Below the pieces are notes generated by a model. The model made no database searches and was not told the origin of the DNA. It saw only the letters and a list, made by a program, of their open reading frames with translations. The position numbers were made by a program, and so were the translations under genes. 64,000 bases of DNA, taken from positions 16,372,840-16,436,839 of the forward strand of contig NC_135183.1 of assembly GCF_041146795.1 (NCBI RefSeq). Reading direction: 5' to 3'. This document shows, one piece after another, positions 36,091 through 56,330 of the stretch (the first letter of the stretch is position 1; the number at the start of each line of letters is the position of its first letter). Source of the stretch: Maylandia zebra. Taxonomy: Eukaryota > Chordata > Actinopteri > Cichliformes > Cichlidae.

Positions 36091-38249
36091 ATGGTGCGTC
36101 CAGTGCTTGTGTTCCTCATCCTTGCTGTGGTGGTCAGCAGCAGCAGTAAGCCCACAGAGAGGAAAAGTCGGGTCCATCATGAGGAGCCTCTGAGCGCCCT
36201 TGAGCATGACGACCAGAAAAACTTCGACTACGACCACGAAGCATTTTTGGGTCAAGAGGAGGCCAAAACCTTTGAGCAACTTCCTCCAGAGGAGAGCCAA
36301 CGCAGACTCGGGTGAGTTCAGGTCATCTGAAGCTTCGCCTGGTTTTTCTGAGTGATGAAGAGAAGCAGGCCGGCCTCGGGCATAATGAGAAATTCAGACA
36401 ATCACTTCCTGTAGCTGTGTCATGCTGACCGTGAGGAAATAGACGTCCTCACTGGTCGAATCGTCTCCACCTCCAGCTGCTGCAGACGCAGGAGAAACTT
36501 TACAATTTCAACTCACATACTCAGCTCAGCTGTGTTCACAGAAAACTCAATACAATTAAAATAAAGTCCAGTGTATTTCCTGGACCTGTGAGCTCAGTTT
36601 GGGTTCAGTTAGGTTAGATATTTCTCAAGTCTAGTCTTTATTTTTGTTGCCTCTCATAAAGATGTTGTTTTTGGCTTTGCGCTCTGGTAATTCGTGTCTC
36701 TGCAGCATCATCATGGATAAAATTGACACTAACCGCGATGGTTTCGTCTCTGAGGAGGAGCTGAAGGCCTGGATCAGAAATGCTCAGAGGAAGCACATCT
36801 ATGACAGCGTGGAGCATCAGTGGAAAGACTTCGACTTGAACGGCGACGGCCGCATCAGCTGGGACGAGTACAGGAACGTGACATACGGCAGTTATCTGGG
36901 TCAGGACTCCATCTGAGGTTATTAGGTCTTCTTTGATAAATGTTATTGTGCTGTAATCAATCTGATCAGGTCTCTCATTGCTTGGTTCCAGATGACCCTC
37001 CAAAGGAACCAGAGTACAACTACACCTACATGATGTCGAGGGACGAGCGGAGGTTCCGGGTCGCAGACAGGAATGGAGACCTCATCGCAGACAAACAGGA
37101 GTTTACCGCTTTTCTTCATCCTGAAGAACACGAGTACATGAAGGACGTCGTGGTGCAGGTGAGACTGATGTCGTGGGGTCATGTGACCCACTGTTTCGTT
37201 TCAAATATTTAACTTTATTTTTTTGTCACAGGAAACGATCGAAGACATCGACAAGAATGGAGACGGGTTTATCGACCTGAAGGAGTATATCGGTGAGGTT
37301 TTATCGATCAGGTGGAGCATTAGAGGAAACAGGAAGCAGCTGATCTGAAGGTCAGGAGGTCAGGCCTTTACCTTATCCTGACAGACGGACTAGACAGTGA
37401 TGGTCTCATGGAGCCTATGCATGCTTTTTGTGATGTCAGGCAGCAGGGGGCAGCACTGTGACGAGCTCGCTGCTGAATACCACAAAATTTACCTGCGGCT
37501 GAATTTATTCTGTGTGCTGCAGCTTTCCTTTTTATGATTAGCCAATCAGAGTGCTTGTTAGGTGGAAGTGTGTGTGTGTGTGTGCGTGCGTGTGTGAACA
37601 GACTGTAACCAAACAGATAACAGATTTAAGTTCCTCTTCTAAGTTTGGTCACTTCTTGTCACGTCCAATTGCCCCTCCCTGAGCCTGGTTCTGCTGCAGG
37701 TTTCTTCCTTTTAAAAGGGTGTTTTTCCTTCCCACTGTCACCAAAGTGCTTGCTCATAGGGCGTCGTATGATTGTTGGAGTTTCTCTGTATTATTGTATT
37801 GCCTTGAGGAAAATGTTGTTGTGATTTGTGCTATATATAAACAAACTGAATTGAATTGTCGTAGGTGACATGTACATGTCTCAGGACGGCGAGGAGGAGC
37901 CTGAGTGGGTGGCGACAGAGCGTCAGCAGTTCTCGGAGTTCAGAGACAAAAACAAGGATGGGAAGATGGACAAAGAGGAGACGATGGACTGGATCCTTCC
38001 CTCTGACTATGACCATGCCGAGGCCGAAGCCCAACATCTGCTGCATGAGTCTGATGCCGACCAGGTGAGGCTGAACCAAATGCGCCCCTCGCAGCTTTCG
38101 GTTTACCTGCTTGCATGTGTAACAGCTGATTTTTGTGTCTTCAGGATGGAAAACTGAGCAAGAAAGAGATTCTGGACAAGCATGAGGTGTTTGTCGGAAG
38201 TCAGGTGACAGACTTTGGAGAGGCGCTACTGCGACACGACGAGTTCTAG
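36091..38249 (+). CDS. calua: Calumenin-A
   Basis: Calumenin is a CREC-family, multi-EF-hand calcium-binding protein of the ER and secretory pathway. Six coding exons join in frame to 315 residues, the usual length: 36,091-36,311; 36,706-36,899; 36,992-37,158; 37,232-37,292; 37,865-38,064; 38,145-38,249. A signal peptide ([14 protein letters not shown]) starts at the first ATG, which lies just after a 5' UTR splice. Six EF-hand loops are readable: [36 protein letters not shown] (degenerate), [24 protein letters not shown] and [12 protein letters not shown]. The C-terminus HDEF is the CREC retrieval signal. Adjacency to the SWS1 opsin matches the teleost calua locus. The intron before exon 5 carries a Rex1-like tail reaching almost to the acceptor. 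Confidence 0.95.
37650..37858 (+). mobile_element. Rex1-like LINE 3' end in calua intron
   Basis: The run 'gcccctccctgagcctggtt', 'ggtttcttccttttaaaagg', 'aagtgcttgctcatagg' and 'gtgatttgtgctatatataa', ending in 'ctgaattgaattg', is the hallmark 3' UTR of Rex1-type LINEs. It is a 5'-truncated, non-coding copy. It ends at about 37,858, only six bases before the calua exon 5 boundary at 37,865. Confidence 0.82.
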
Positions 38250-39036
38250 AAGGTCACATGATTGAAGCGTCGCTGGAACAAACTGCTTCTGAATTTTGGT
38301 GGAAACTTTATGGAGATAATTTATTTTTAGAGCCAAAGAAGAAAAAACAGTTTTGATGTTCAACAGTTACTGCCAGGTTGTTAGGCCAGACTTTTTTATT
38401 TTTCGTATGTGTTTTTGCTCCTCACGAGTTTCTGCAGTACAGAAGCGTAAAACACTGACCCGCCATTTTTACTAAAATCCACTTTTATTTCATTTAGCGT
38501 TGAAGAAAATTATGTCATTGGGACACAGTTGGACTAAAAGGAGTGCTCATGTGATTTCAGGTGAGAGCGCCTTACTGTCGTAGCTGTGTTGGTCATTTGG
38601 AAAAAAATCTCACGTAAACGTTTTACGCTTCGTCCTTCAGAGCGTTGCCACTTTGGAGCAAATAACAAATGGTTTTTATAAAGATTTAAAGATGCCTTAA
38701 AGCATAGGTGTCAAACTCTGGCCCGCTGGCCTACTGGTATTATACAACTACCATAATATATATATATTGTTTAGTATTAAGCTTTGCTTGTTCCATATTC
38801 AGTTTTTCAGCAAAACTTGTTTGAGTCCATAAATCTGGAGGAAGATTTTTTTTTTTTTTTTTTTTTTTCAGTAAATATTAATGTTAGCCCGCGACCTTGT
38901 TACAGTTTTGAATTTTGGCCCACTGTGTATTTGAGTTTGACACCCCTGCCTTAAAGCTTAAAAAAATCTACAGACAAAGTCTGAGTTTTATGTCGCATTT
39001 TTACCTGTTTATCAATAAAAAAAAAATAAAAAAAGT
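38250..39036 (+). other. calua: Probable calua 3' UTR
   Basis: After the stop the first strong AATAAA cluster is at about 39,013-39,036 ('caataaaaaaaaaataaaa'). If that signal is used, the 3' UTR contains the hAT miniature element at 38,703-38,948. An earlier end is possible. Confidence 0.45.
38703..38948. mobile_element. hAT miniature element in calua-opsin interval
   Basis: Starts 'cataggtgtcaaactctggc' and ends 'tgagtttgacacccctg'. It is flanked by CCTTAAAG at 38,695-38,702 and 38,949-38,956, an exact 8-bp duplication. It is clearly the same family as 44,463-44,773 but lacks about 70 bases after the left end. It contains a T run and a TA tract and has no coding capacity. Confidence 0.88.
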
Positions 39037-39059
39037 GAAACTCAGAGTTTGGTTTCGTG

Positions 39060-39304
39060 AACGTTTTATTCAGAAAGTCTAAAGAAAGACACTTCACTGT
39101 TTTTAATGTTTATTTTTGCCTTTTATCTAAACACGTATGTTCTACAGGAACATAGATATCAGCTGATCGTGTGTACGTATAAACTTTATTTACATAACGA
39201 TGAGAATACAGGAAACATTCGTCCTCCAAACTCGGACCTGTGAAGGTCCTCTTCAGCTCAGTCACGCCCTCTTAAAAGTTCTTTGTGTCACTTTGGTGTG
39301 AGCA
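39060..39304 (-). other. opn1sw1: Probable opn1sw1 3' UTR
   Basis: Minus-strand AATAAA signals (TTTATT on the plus strand) occur at 39,065-39,070, near 39,110 and near 39,186. Any of them could end the opsin transcript, within 250 bases of the stop codon and nearly touching the calua signal on the other strand. Confidence 0.5.
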
Positions 39305-40705
39305 TTAAGAAGCTGTGGACACTTCAGTCTTTGTGGAAACTTCGGAGGATTCGTCCATTGTCTTTCCAAACACCATCTCCATGATACAGCCATTAAACTG
39401 AGAACAGAACAGAAGAACTCATCATCACTTCAGTAGCAGGGACAACTCAAACTGTCAGAGAAAAGCTGCGAAAAACTAAACCCTGCGTTCTGCACTGTGT
39501 TATCTGAGTGTGCTCACCTGTTTGTTCATGAAGACGTAGATGAGTGGGTTGTAGACGCAGGCGCTCTTAGAGAAAAACGCCGGGATGGTGACAAGTCGAT
39601 AGTCTTTGTTTTCATCTGTGGAGTAGGCAAAGTAAAGAGCTGCCAGGGCGTACGGGCCATAGCAGGTGACGAAGGACCCCACCATAACGATGATCATTCT
39701 TGACACCTCCTTCTCCGCCTTCTGGGTGGAGGCTGACTCAGCCTGCTGGGCTGCAACCTGCAGAGGAAACAACAAGGCTAAGCTTTAATGGAGTGAAGTT
39801 CTCAAGCTCCAAACACACTACCAGCACAGAGACTCAGTTAATCACTTAGTGCTGGCTGATTGATTGATTGATTGATTGACTCACTGCTCTCAGAGCACCC
39901 AGCAGCTGGGAGTAGCAGAAGATGATGATGGAGAGAGGTATGATGAAGCAGGTGACCATGAGGAAGTGTGTGTAGCTGGTCGTGTTGTACTGCTCATTGT
40001 GAGTGTACCAGTCGGGTCCACAGGAGCAGCCCAGACCTTCAGGGATGTACCTACCAACACAGACAGTCAGCTCACCTGTGCAGGACACACACGGCCAGAA
40101 TCACCTGATGCCTACAGTACCTGCTCCAGCCAAAGAAAGGTGGGCAGGCACAGCCGATGCCCATGAACCAGGTGAAGGCCACTGCAGCCAGAGCGTGATT
40201 TGAGCCAAACTTAAAGGCTCCGAACGGTTTACAAATGACCAGGTACCTCTCAAAGGAAAGCACCGCCAAAGACCAGGCGGTCACCAGACCTGAGGAGGAG
40301 GGAGAAACACACCATTGCACCTGCACACACCTGTACACATCCTGCCGATGGATTGGGTGGTTTACCTGCCACGGAGCCCACAGCACTCTCCAGAGCACAC
40401 AGCGTGTGACCCAGGAAGTAGTAACCTCGCATGGAGGCTAAGAACACCTGACTGACAGAGAAGGTGACGAAGATGAAGCCGGAGAAGGAGATGTTGACAA
40501 GAATGAAGTTGAGTGGGACTCTGAGCTTCTTGTACTTCATCGTCGCCACGAGAACAATGAAGTTTAAAGGAGTGCCAGCAAAAAAAACAAAACCCATAAA
40601 GGCGGCCTGCAGGTAAAAGGCCCAGACAGGGGCCAGGTAATACTGGGGCCCCTCAAAGGGACTGATTTTGGAGATGTTCTCGTACAGGTGGAAGTGTTTT
40701 CCCAT
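39305..40705 (-). CDS. opn1sw1: Short-wavelength-sensitive 1 (UV) cone opsin
   Basis: A cone visual pigment: a seven-helix GPCR that binds 11-cis-retinal in outer segments and activates transducin. Five exons: 40,366-40,705 (340 bp), 40,121-40,289 (169), 39,885-40,050 (166), 39,518-39,757 (240), 39,305-39,397 (93). The total is 335 residues plus stop, the usual SWS1 size. The 169, 166 and 240 bp internal exons match vertebrate opsins, and all junctions are GT-AG and in frame. Key residues in bovine numbering: Lys296 for the Schiff base ([10 protein letters not shown], residue 289), Glu113 counterion (CALES, residue 106), ERY at the end of helix 3, and NPLIY in helix 7. Phe86 (residue 79, GFIFVTF) is the residue linked to UV rather than violet sensitivity. 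The C-terminus is Ser/Thr-rich. No lesion is seen. Confidence 0.97.
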
Positions 40706-40739
40706 TGTGACCCTGAGCTCTTTGCCGCTGCCGCTGTGT

Positions 40740-40815
40740 CAGCCTCTTATATACGCTCGTAAACCACTTACAGCAAAGATTATGCTGCTGGGATTTTTCT
40801 AAACTTTCAGGATTA
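40740..40815 (-). promoter_or_regulatory. opn1sw1: opn1sw1 core promoter with TATA box and CRX-like site
   Basis: On the minus strand TATATAAG lies at 40,745-40,752, about 40 bases before the start codon, implying a very short 5' leader. A GGATTA word (CRX/OTX core) is at 40,810-40,815 on the plus strand. Photoreceptor homeobox factors control cone opsin genes. The use of this particular site is inferred. Confidence 0.6.
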
Positions 40816-40869
40816 AGAACTTCTGACTCCTTAATCTGCTTACAGAAGGTTTTCTCTGTGAACACACAG

Positions 40870-43260
40870 ATCCACCCGAGTTCACCTCACTGCTCAAAAA
40901 AAACTTTGTGCTTTAAAGGTGACCGCAGTCGCATGCACGTCTTATTTAAATATTTATTTATTATTTTGGTAAATGGCTCTGGGATTAGCCCTTTAACTCC
41001 AAGGAATTGAACCTAGAACCATGTGGTCAGTGGATGAGTTTTCCCTCTTTTTCCAAACAAACTTAATTTAATGATTGATTTAATTAATTAAATTGTTAGT
41101 GATCAACACATACTTACAACAGCAATCATATTAACAGCCAATAACATGACAGTAAAACTTTAATTATGCTAAATGATTTATCTGTACTCTTTAAGTTTGG
41201 TTACACGTAATAACTAGAAACATTAGCATCCCGCCAACCAGCTCACTGTTGTGGAGAGGTCAGTGGGTGAGAAGCGAGGTACACTTGGACAGGTCACAGA
41301 TTCAAACAAAGATCTCTTTTAGTGAGGCAACAGAGCTGACTGTTGCTCTGCTGCCAACTCTAAAAATCCTTCTTACAGATGAAGAGGTAAGTCCCTGCTG
41401 TGTGATATGGTTTGTGATGGGTTTATAAAGTTTTTAGTGTAATAAACACAAGCTGTTGTCAGGCCCACTGCAGGGCGATGAAGACGCCTGATGATGAAGA
41501 GCAGCAGCAGGTGGCTGACGGATCTAAATCCAATAAGAGTCTTTTGTTTTTCCGTGTGCTCAACTTCCGATGTAATCCGGATATTTCAGATTTACCTGAC
41601 CAGGTGATCCTCCTCAATCCTCCAAATCCTTAAAACATCGTCACACAGTCAGATTAGAAGACTCACGACCACTGAAACGGTTAAAGGGGTTCAGCGTGAG
41701 GAAGACTGTGAGGAAGAGGAGGAGGAAGAACACTGAGCCTTTAAGAAGGAGCTGTCCTCCAACCTTCATCACTTCTCCTGCTCAGAGTCCGGAGAACGTC
41801 GCGGACAAGAAGAAACTGCACTGTCTCCACTTCTGTTGCCCATTTTCATCCTGGACCAGACTGAAGAGGAGACACATTTATTGACTGATCGATTGATCGA
41901 TGGCTGTAATGATTGCTGACCTTTAGAGCGGGGGCTGTATCATAACCAGGCTGTGAGCTGCATGGAGCATGGGTATGATACGACTTCAGTTTGGAGGTGA
42001 CTTGCAGCCTTAAAAGACTGATTAATCACTGATGTATTGACTATTGATTACTTGCTACTATGGATTATTGATTAAGCTCCTGGTGGTTCAGGTATGAAGA
42101 CCGGAGATTATGTCTGCTGCTTTCACTGTTTAATGTTAGGTTTCTGTTTGTTGTGAGTCTGTGCTGTAACACTTAAAGGTCACAGTGGCCTCAGGTGTTC
42201 ATGTATCCTGTATTATTTATTTTCATCTTTAATGTCTGTTAAATAAAAAAGAACCTGCTGATCAATGAAGTAATTTGATTGTGTGAATCATTACTTTACT
42301 TCAAACATTTAAATGAAACTCAGAAGCTGTTTTGGTTTAATTATTATTTTTTAATAAAATTCCTTTTTGGAGCATTGAGGCACACTATTATTCATCAGAT
42401 TTATTATCCTGTTATTACAGTTATAACTTCAAAAATGTTTTTAACTTCCAAACTTCTGATTATTGAAACTGAATCAAACTCCAAGCAGCTCAGTTTTTTT
42501 CTGTGAATAAAAATGCCCCACTAAAATGACTTATTGATCAATCAATGCCCTAAATTTTGTTCACAGATGACTTGCCGTGTTTCTTTGGGTTTTAGAGCAG
42601 TTAAATTCGACTCGATCATTAGAGCTCCGAGCACGTCATCAGGTCCCTGAACGTCTCTTTATCCAGGATCTCTTTTCCTTATAGGGCTTCATTTATACTA
42701 ACATCATTAGTCAGGGTCAGAGGTCACAGGAAGTGGGAGATGAATGCGAGAAATGAACCCAAGGTTTGTCAGTCTACCTGAGAGTAGTCGCCACAGCCTG
42801 CATCAGGTTTGGTTTAGTTACAAAAAAAATAAATCTGGAAGCGTCAGAAACATGTCAGTCATAAGAACTTTAGCTCATATCATCAGCTGTTGTTGATCTG
42901 TCTGTAACTTCCAAGCCTGAACAGCTTCATTAAAATCAGAAATGAAGCTGAGCAGATGTTGCCACTGGTAAAACTCTTTAACATTGATGTCAGTGATGAA
43001 ACTAACATTGTACCTGCTACTTGTTCATGTTCCCCTAATAAACGAAATGATCAAAAGTGTATTTGTATTCACTCAGATTATCTTTGATATTAAAGTTTGT
43101 TTGATCTGAAACAGTGTGACTGCACACGCACACACACTCAGGGTTAAATGTGATGATTTTAAATGTGTGTAGGTTCTTCAATATCCAGGTTCAGCATGTT
43201 AATTTAGTAATTACAAACATTTCAAGTGTAAATGTTTGTGAACATATTTATTTTTATTTG
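40870..43260. other. Opsin-tnpo3 interval, proximal part, nothing recognised
   Basis: No supported gene. A short open frame at 41,696-41,884 is Arg/Lys-rich and without domain. An AATAAA lies at about 42,241. Opsin regulatory elements could lie here, but no specific site can be supported by eye. Confidence 0.4.
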
Positions 43261-43509
43261 TACTCCTCCGTGTACGATCCCCTCCGTAAATCGCCTTGCT
43301 GTAGTGGAGGACTTTTGTGTCCCAAGTATCCATGGAGCTCTGTTGGCTTGGGGGGCCCGGTGGTAGGGCTGCTCAATCTGCTCAACATTTGGCAATAAAC
43401 CCTATTCGGATTCTTCTGAAGTGTGGCTGGCCTCTCTGTCACAGACAGGGTGAGGAGTTTAGTCTTTTGAGAGGGGCTCAGAGTAGAGCTGCTACTCCTC
43501 CACATTAAA

Positions 43510-43800
43510 AGGAGCCGGTGCGGTTTTAGATACAGGCGACACGGGCGGTTGCCCGGGGCGGCATCGTGGTGGGGGGCGGCATCACGGGCATCGTAGTACT
43601 CATGCTGCCCCGACGTCAGCCAGCGCATATTGGGAATGGCATAGGCACCGATCGGTTTTCCCTCGCCCATTTGCTGGGAGTAAGGGCGCCCTCCGTTTGC
43701 CAGGTGCGCCTGCTGCTTGCGGCGCAGAGAGGAGAGGGCGGGGCGGCGGGGGATTCACTGGCTGGCTGGAGCAGCATCTAATAACCAACTCGCAAAATAA
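43510..43800. repeat. Probable DNA-transposon fragment
   Basis: GC-rich sequence with 'cgggcggttgcccggggcgg' and 'ggggggcggcatcacgggca' resembles a dispersed fish hAT-like repeat. The open frames across it are not convincing as genes. Confidence 0.35.
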
Positions 43801-43934
43801 AACAAAATTAAAACAAACCAGCAAACATGAAAACACCAGACATTATGATACAGACTTATAATTTGCACCGATGTTTTTTCTAAATTCTATACACAAAAAG
43901 TGAGCGCGAGAGCCTTCGGTGCGCCTGCTCGCTG

Positions 43935-44090
43935 CTGAAGTCAAAGTAAACTTTATTGTCATCTCCGCTACATACAGTCCAGTATATAGAGAGACGAGGC
44001 TCCAGTTACAGCAGTGCAAGTAAACAAACACTATATATAAGAAGAGTAAGAAAATAAATACACACTTTAGGACCAGGGGTAAAGGGATCA
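43935..44090 (-). repeat. Retroposon tail fragment
   Basis: The segment 'aagtaaactttattgtcatc', read on the minus strand as a '...caataaagttt' end, resembles retroposon 3' termini in fish. It is directly followed by the inverted SINE. The family is unknown. Confidence 0.35.
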
Positions 44091-44096
44091 ATAACA

Positions 44097-44440
44097 TCCA
44101 TCCATTCGCTTCCGCTTATCATTTTCAGGGTCGCGGGGGGGCGCTGGAGCCTATCCCAGCTGTCATAGGGCGAGAGGCAGGGTACACCCTGGACAGGTCG
44201 CCAGTCTGTCGCAGGGCCAACACACAGGGACAGACAATCATTCGCACTCTCATTCACTCGCACATTCACACCTAGTGGCAATTTGGATTATCCAATTAAC
44301 CTATCCCCACAAGCTGCATGTCTTTGGACGGTGAGAGTAAGCCGGAGTACCCGGAGGGAACCCACACAAACACGGGGAGAACATGCAAACTCCACACAGA
44401 AAGACCCCGGCCTGATGGTGGAATTGATAACAATTTAAAA
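44097..44440 (-). repeat. tRNA-derived SINE, inverted copy
   Basis: Reverse complement of the unit at 19,666-20,045. It begins with the 'tccatccattc' tail and runs through 'gacaggtcgccagtctgtcg' and 'aacctatccccacaagctgc' to 'gaccccggcctgatggtgga'. The tRNA-like head is missing after 44,430. Confidence 0.75.
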
Positions 44441-44462
44441 TTTACAGTTTGATGATTTAAAG

Positions 44463-44773
44463 CATAGGTGTCAAACTCTGGCCCGCGGGCCAAATTTGAC
44501 CCGCAGCCTAATTACATTTGGCCCGCGAAGCCATACCAAATTACTATTAGAGCTGGCCTACTGGTATTATACAGCTAATATATATATTGTTTAGTATTAA
44601 GCTTTGCTTGTTCCATATTCAGTTTTCCAGCAAAACTTATTTGAGTCCATAAGAAAAGATTCATTCTTATATCTGGAGGAAGATTTTTTTTTTCAATAAA
44701 TATTAATGTTAGCCCGCGACTTTGTTCCAGTTTTGAATTTTGGCCCACTGTGTATTTGAGTTTGACACCCCTG
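44463..44773. mobile_element. hAT miniature element, fuller copy
   Basis: Starts 'cataggtgtcaaactctggc' and ends 'tgagtttgacacccctg'. It is flanked by ATTTAAAG at 44,455-44,462 and 44,774-44,781, an exact 8-bp duplication. Near the left end it has GGCCCGCGGGCC-type inverted words and 'ttggcccgcgaagcc', missing in the 38.7-kb copy. It inserted directly beside the inverted SINE. Confidence 0.9.
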
Positions 44774-45082
44774 ATTTAAAGTCTCACACACATAAGCCAT
44801 CAAAAGGGGAGGGGGGCCGGCTGCTTCCAAATAGAGCACATTTCATTCATAATGATGTAAATCCAAGCTCATTATGTATTCATGATTTGAATCCTGGGTT
44901 GTGTAAAATCTCAGAAATAAACCCTAGACAAAGTGAATCTGTGAACTAAGGTGTAGGTGTGTTAGATCATGTTGTGGTGATCCTCGAGCTGGGGGATATG
45001 TGTTCATACTGGAGTGCAAAATTAAAACCAATGGAAGATGGACAAGAAAAGTTCAATAATGGCAGGTCATCCTGAAACAATC

Positions 45083-45240
45083 AGAATCAGTATACTTTAT
45101 TACTCCCTAAGGAAATTATGTGCGTTACAGCTGCTCCAAGAAGAAATGGTAAAAATAGCAACAGTAACAGACTAAACTCCAAACAATACATTATGTTACA
45201 GATTATAATATTAATTAGTCATTGTCAGTTGTTGATTCGT
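45083..45240. repeat. Retroposon tail-like fragment
   Basis: 'cagaatcagtatactttatt' followed by 'ccctaaggaaattatg' is close to the terminal part of the SINE at 33.7-33.8 kb. Only this tail region is recognisable. Confidence 0.4.
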
Positions 45241-45315
45241 CCTGTTCTCATTGTATGACGAATTATGATTGCTGATTGGTAGCCGTTTGCATGCTATGCA
45301 TACTCTCTCTCTCTC

Positions 45316-45390
45316 TCTTCATATGTGTGTGTGTGTGTGTGTGTGTACAACAGTTTTATGTTAATGTACAATCCTTAATATGTTGTGTGT

Positions 45391-45421
<31 letters not shown>

Positions 45422-45428
45422 GGGGGGG
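45316..45428. repeat. Two GT arrays and a poly-G tract
   Basis: (TG)n lies at 45,325-45,348 and again at 45,383-45,404. The second runs into about two dozen consecutive G (45,405-45,427) before 'cgcgcc'. The G run could form a quadruplex on the plus strand. It is also a likely site of assembly error. Confidence 0.85.
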
Positions 45429-45779
45429 CGCGCCAGAGGGACTGTTCGCCCAGGCTAGGACCGCCACTGTTAGGGATGCTCTCACTTCAGAGATAAAATC
45501 TCTCAGCTGAAATGGGATCATCTCGGTGTTCCCCCTGGATGAGCTGGTGAAGGTGACTGGGGTCAAGGAGGTCTGGGTTTTTTCGCTCAGGCTACTGCCC
45601 TCACCACCCAAACCCAGGTGTGAAGCAGAAGATGGATGGTTATGATAAGTTGTCATTAAATTCAAATTAATTTTTATTGTACTCCATTGTAAGTTATTGT
45701 ATCGTATTATTTTTGTGTCCCTAGTTTTGTTTTATTTTAATATGCTGCATTTTATTTCATCATTTTATTTTTTAATTGC

Positions 45780-45982
45780 CCTCTCACAGAAGTCTTCTTC
45801 CGGGAGGACAAAGCGGAACTTCTTTTGGTGCCCGTGTTTCCGGTGGGACCGGGATTGCCGTTGCAGCGGAAAGCCTGTGAGATGGCGGTCGGCTCTCGGA
45901 GCGTTTAGGACCCTGAACCCGGATCCGAGCACCCGGACCCCGAGCTGTCTGCCTCACCGCGTCCCTGTGTCTGACCCGAGCT
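45780..45982 (+). promoter_or_regulatory. tnpo3: CpG-rich tnpo3 promoter and 5' UTR
   Basis: Base composition turns GC-rich about 200 bases before the start codon. There are ETS-type words CTTCCGG at 45,797-45,803 and TTTCCGG at about 45,837-45,843, and no TATA box, as usual for a housekeeping gene. The transcription start is not determined. Confidence 0.6.
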
Positions 45983-55642
<9,660 letters not shown>

Positions 55643-56330
55643 CTGCAGCCTTCTCGCACCGCCAGGTGAGCCTGTTCTCAAGTACACTCAGGTGTGTATT
55701 CAGCCTGAGTTTGTTTGCTTCTCTGATATGTTTAAGACTTCTTTTTTCCCCACAGGTAAATCTTTTTGTTGACGAGCATTCAGAGGTGACGGCAATAATC
55801 TGCGTCTGCAGACGAGGATCCAAAGGGATGAAGATGATGAAGGACTTCGAATGTGAACAGGGCGGCTCACTCTGAAGGACTGACAGATTGAAGACTGATT
55901 GGACAGAATGAGTCCACCCCAGCTCACCTGAACTCACCTGACCTCACCTGCAGCAGGTGGTGAGTGGGCGGGGCTGGGTCCGGCAGGTGGGCGGGGTCAG
56001 GAAGCTGCGGTCGTGAATCGGAGGATGTGCCTGGTCAACAGTTTTTAGAGATTTATTTTTGGACTTTGGTCGTGGTGGGGTTTTTTTTTTTTTTTTTTTT
56101 TTTGTCCGTGCCATAAAAGGAGCCAAAAGATTTTCCATGATGCTCTTGGCTGCAGCGTGCTGCGGGAGGATTTGGCGTCACCTTTGACCTTTTTAACTTT
56201 GGTTGAATTTTAGTTGTTCTTCCACAAAGTGAAACAGAGTGAACTCTGGGTAATGAGGCGGAGAGACTGACACCATGACATCATCGGTGATGTAGCCTTG
56301 TTGTAAACAAATTAAAAAAAACAAACTGCT
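55643..56330 (+). other. tnpo3: tnpo3 3' UTR with possible intron
   Basis: After the TAG stop, 'caccgccag|gtgagc' at about 55,663 and 'ttttttccccacag' ending at 55,756 could form a small 3' UTR intron. An ATTAAA at 56,311 is a candidate polyadenylation signal. A T run lies at 56,080-56,103. Confidence 0.5.

Noticed and set aside
36900-36916. Stop after the calumenin second EF-hand (QDSI then stop), suggesting truncation
   Set aside because: The donor at 36,900 splices to 36,992 in frame, giving a standard 315-residue protein.
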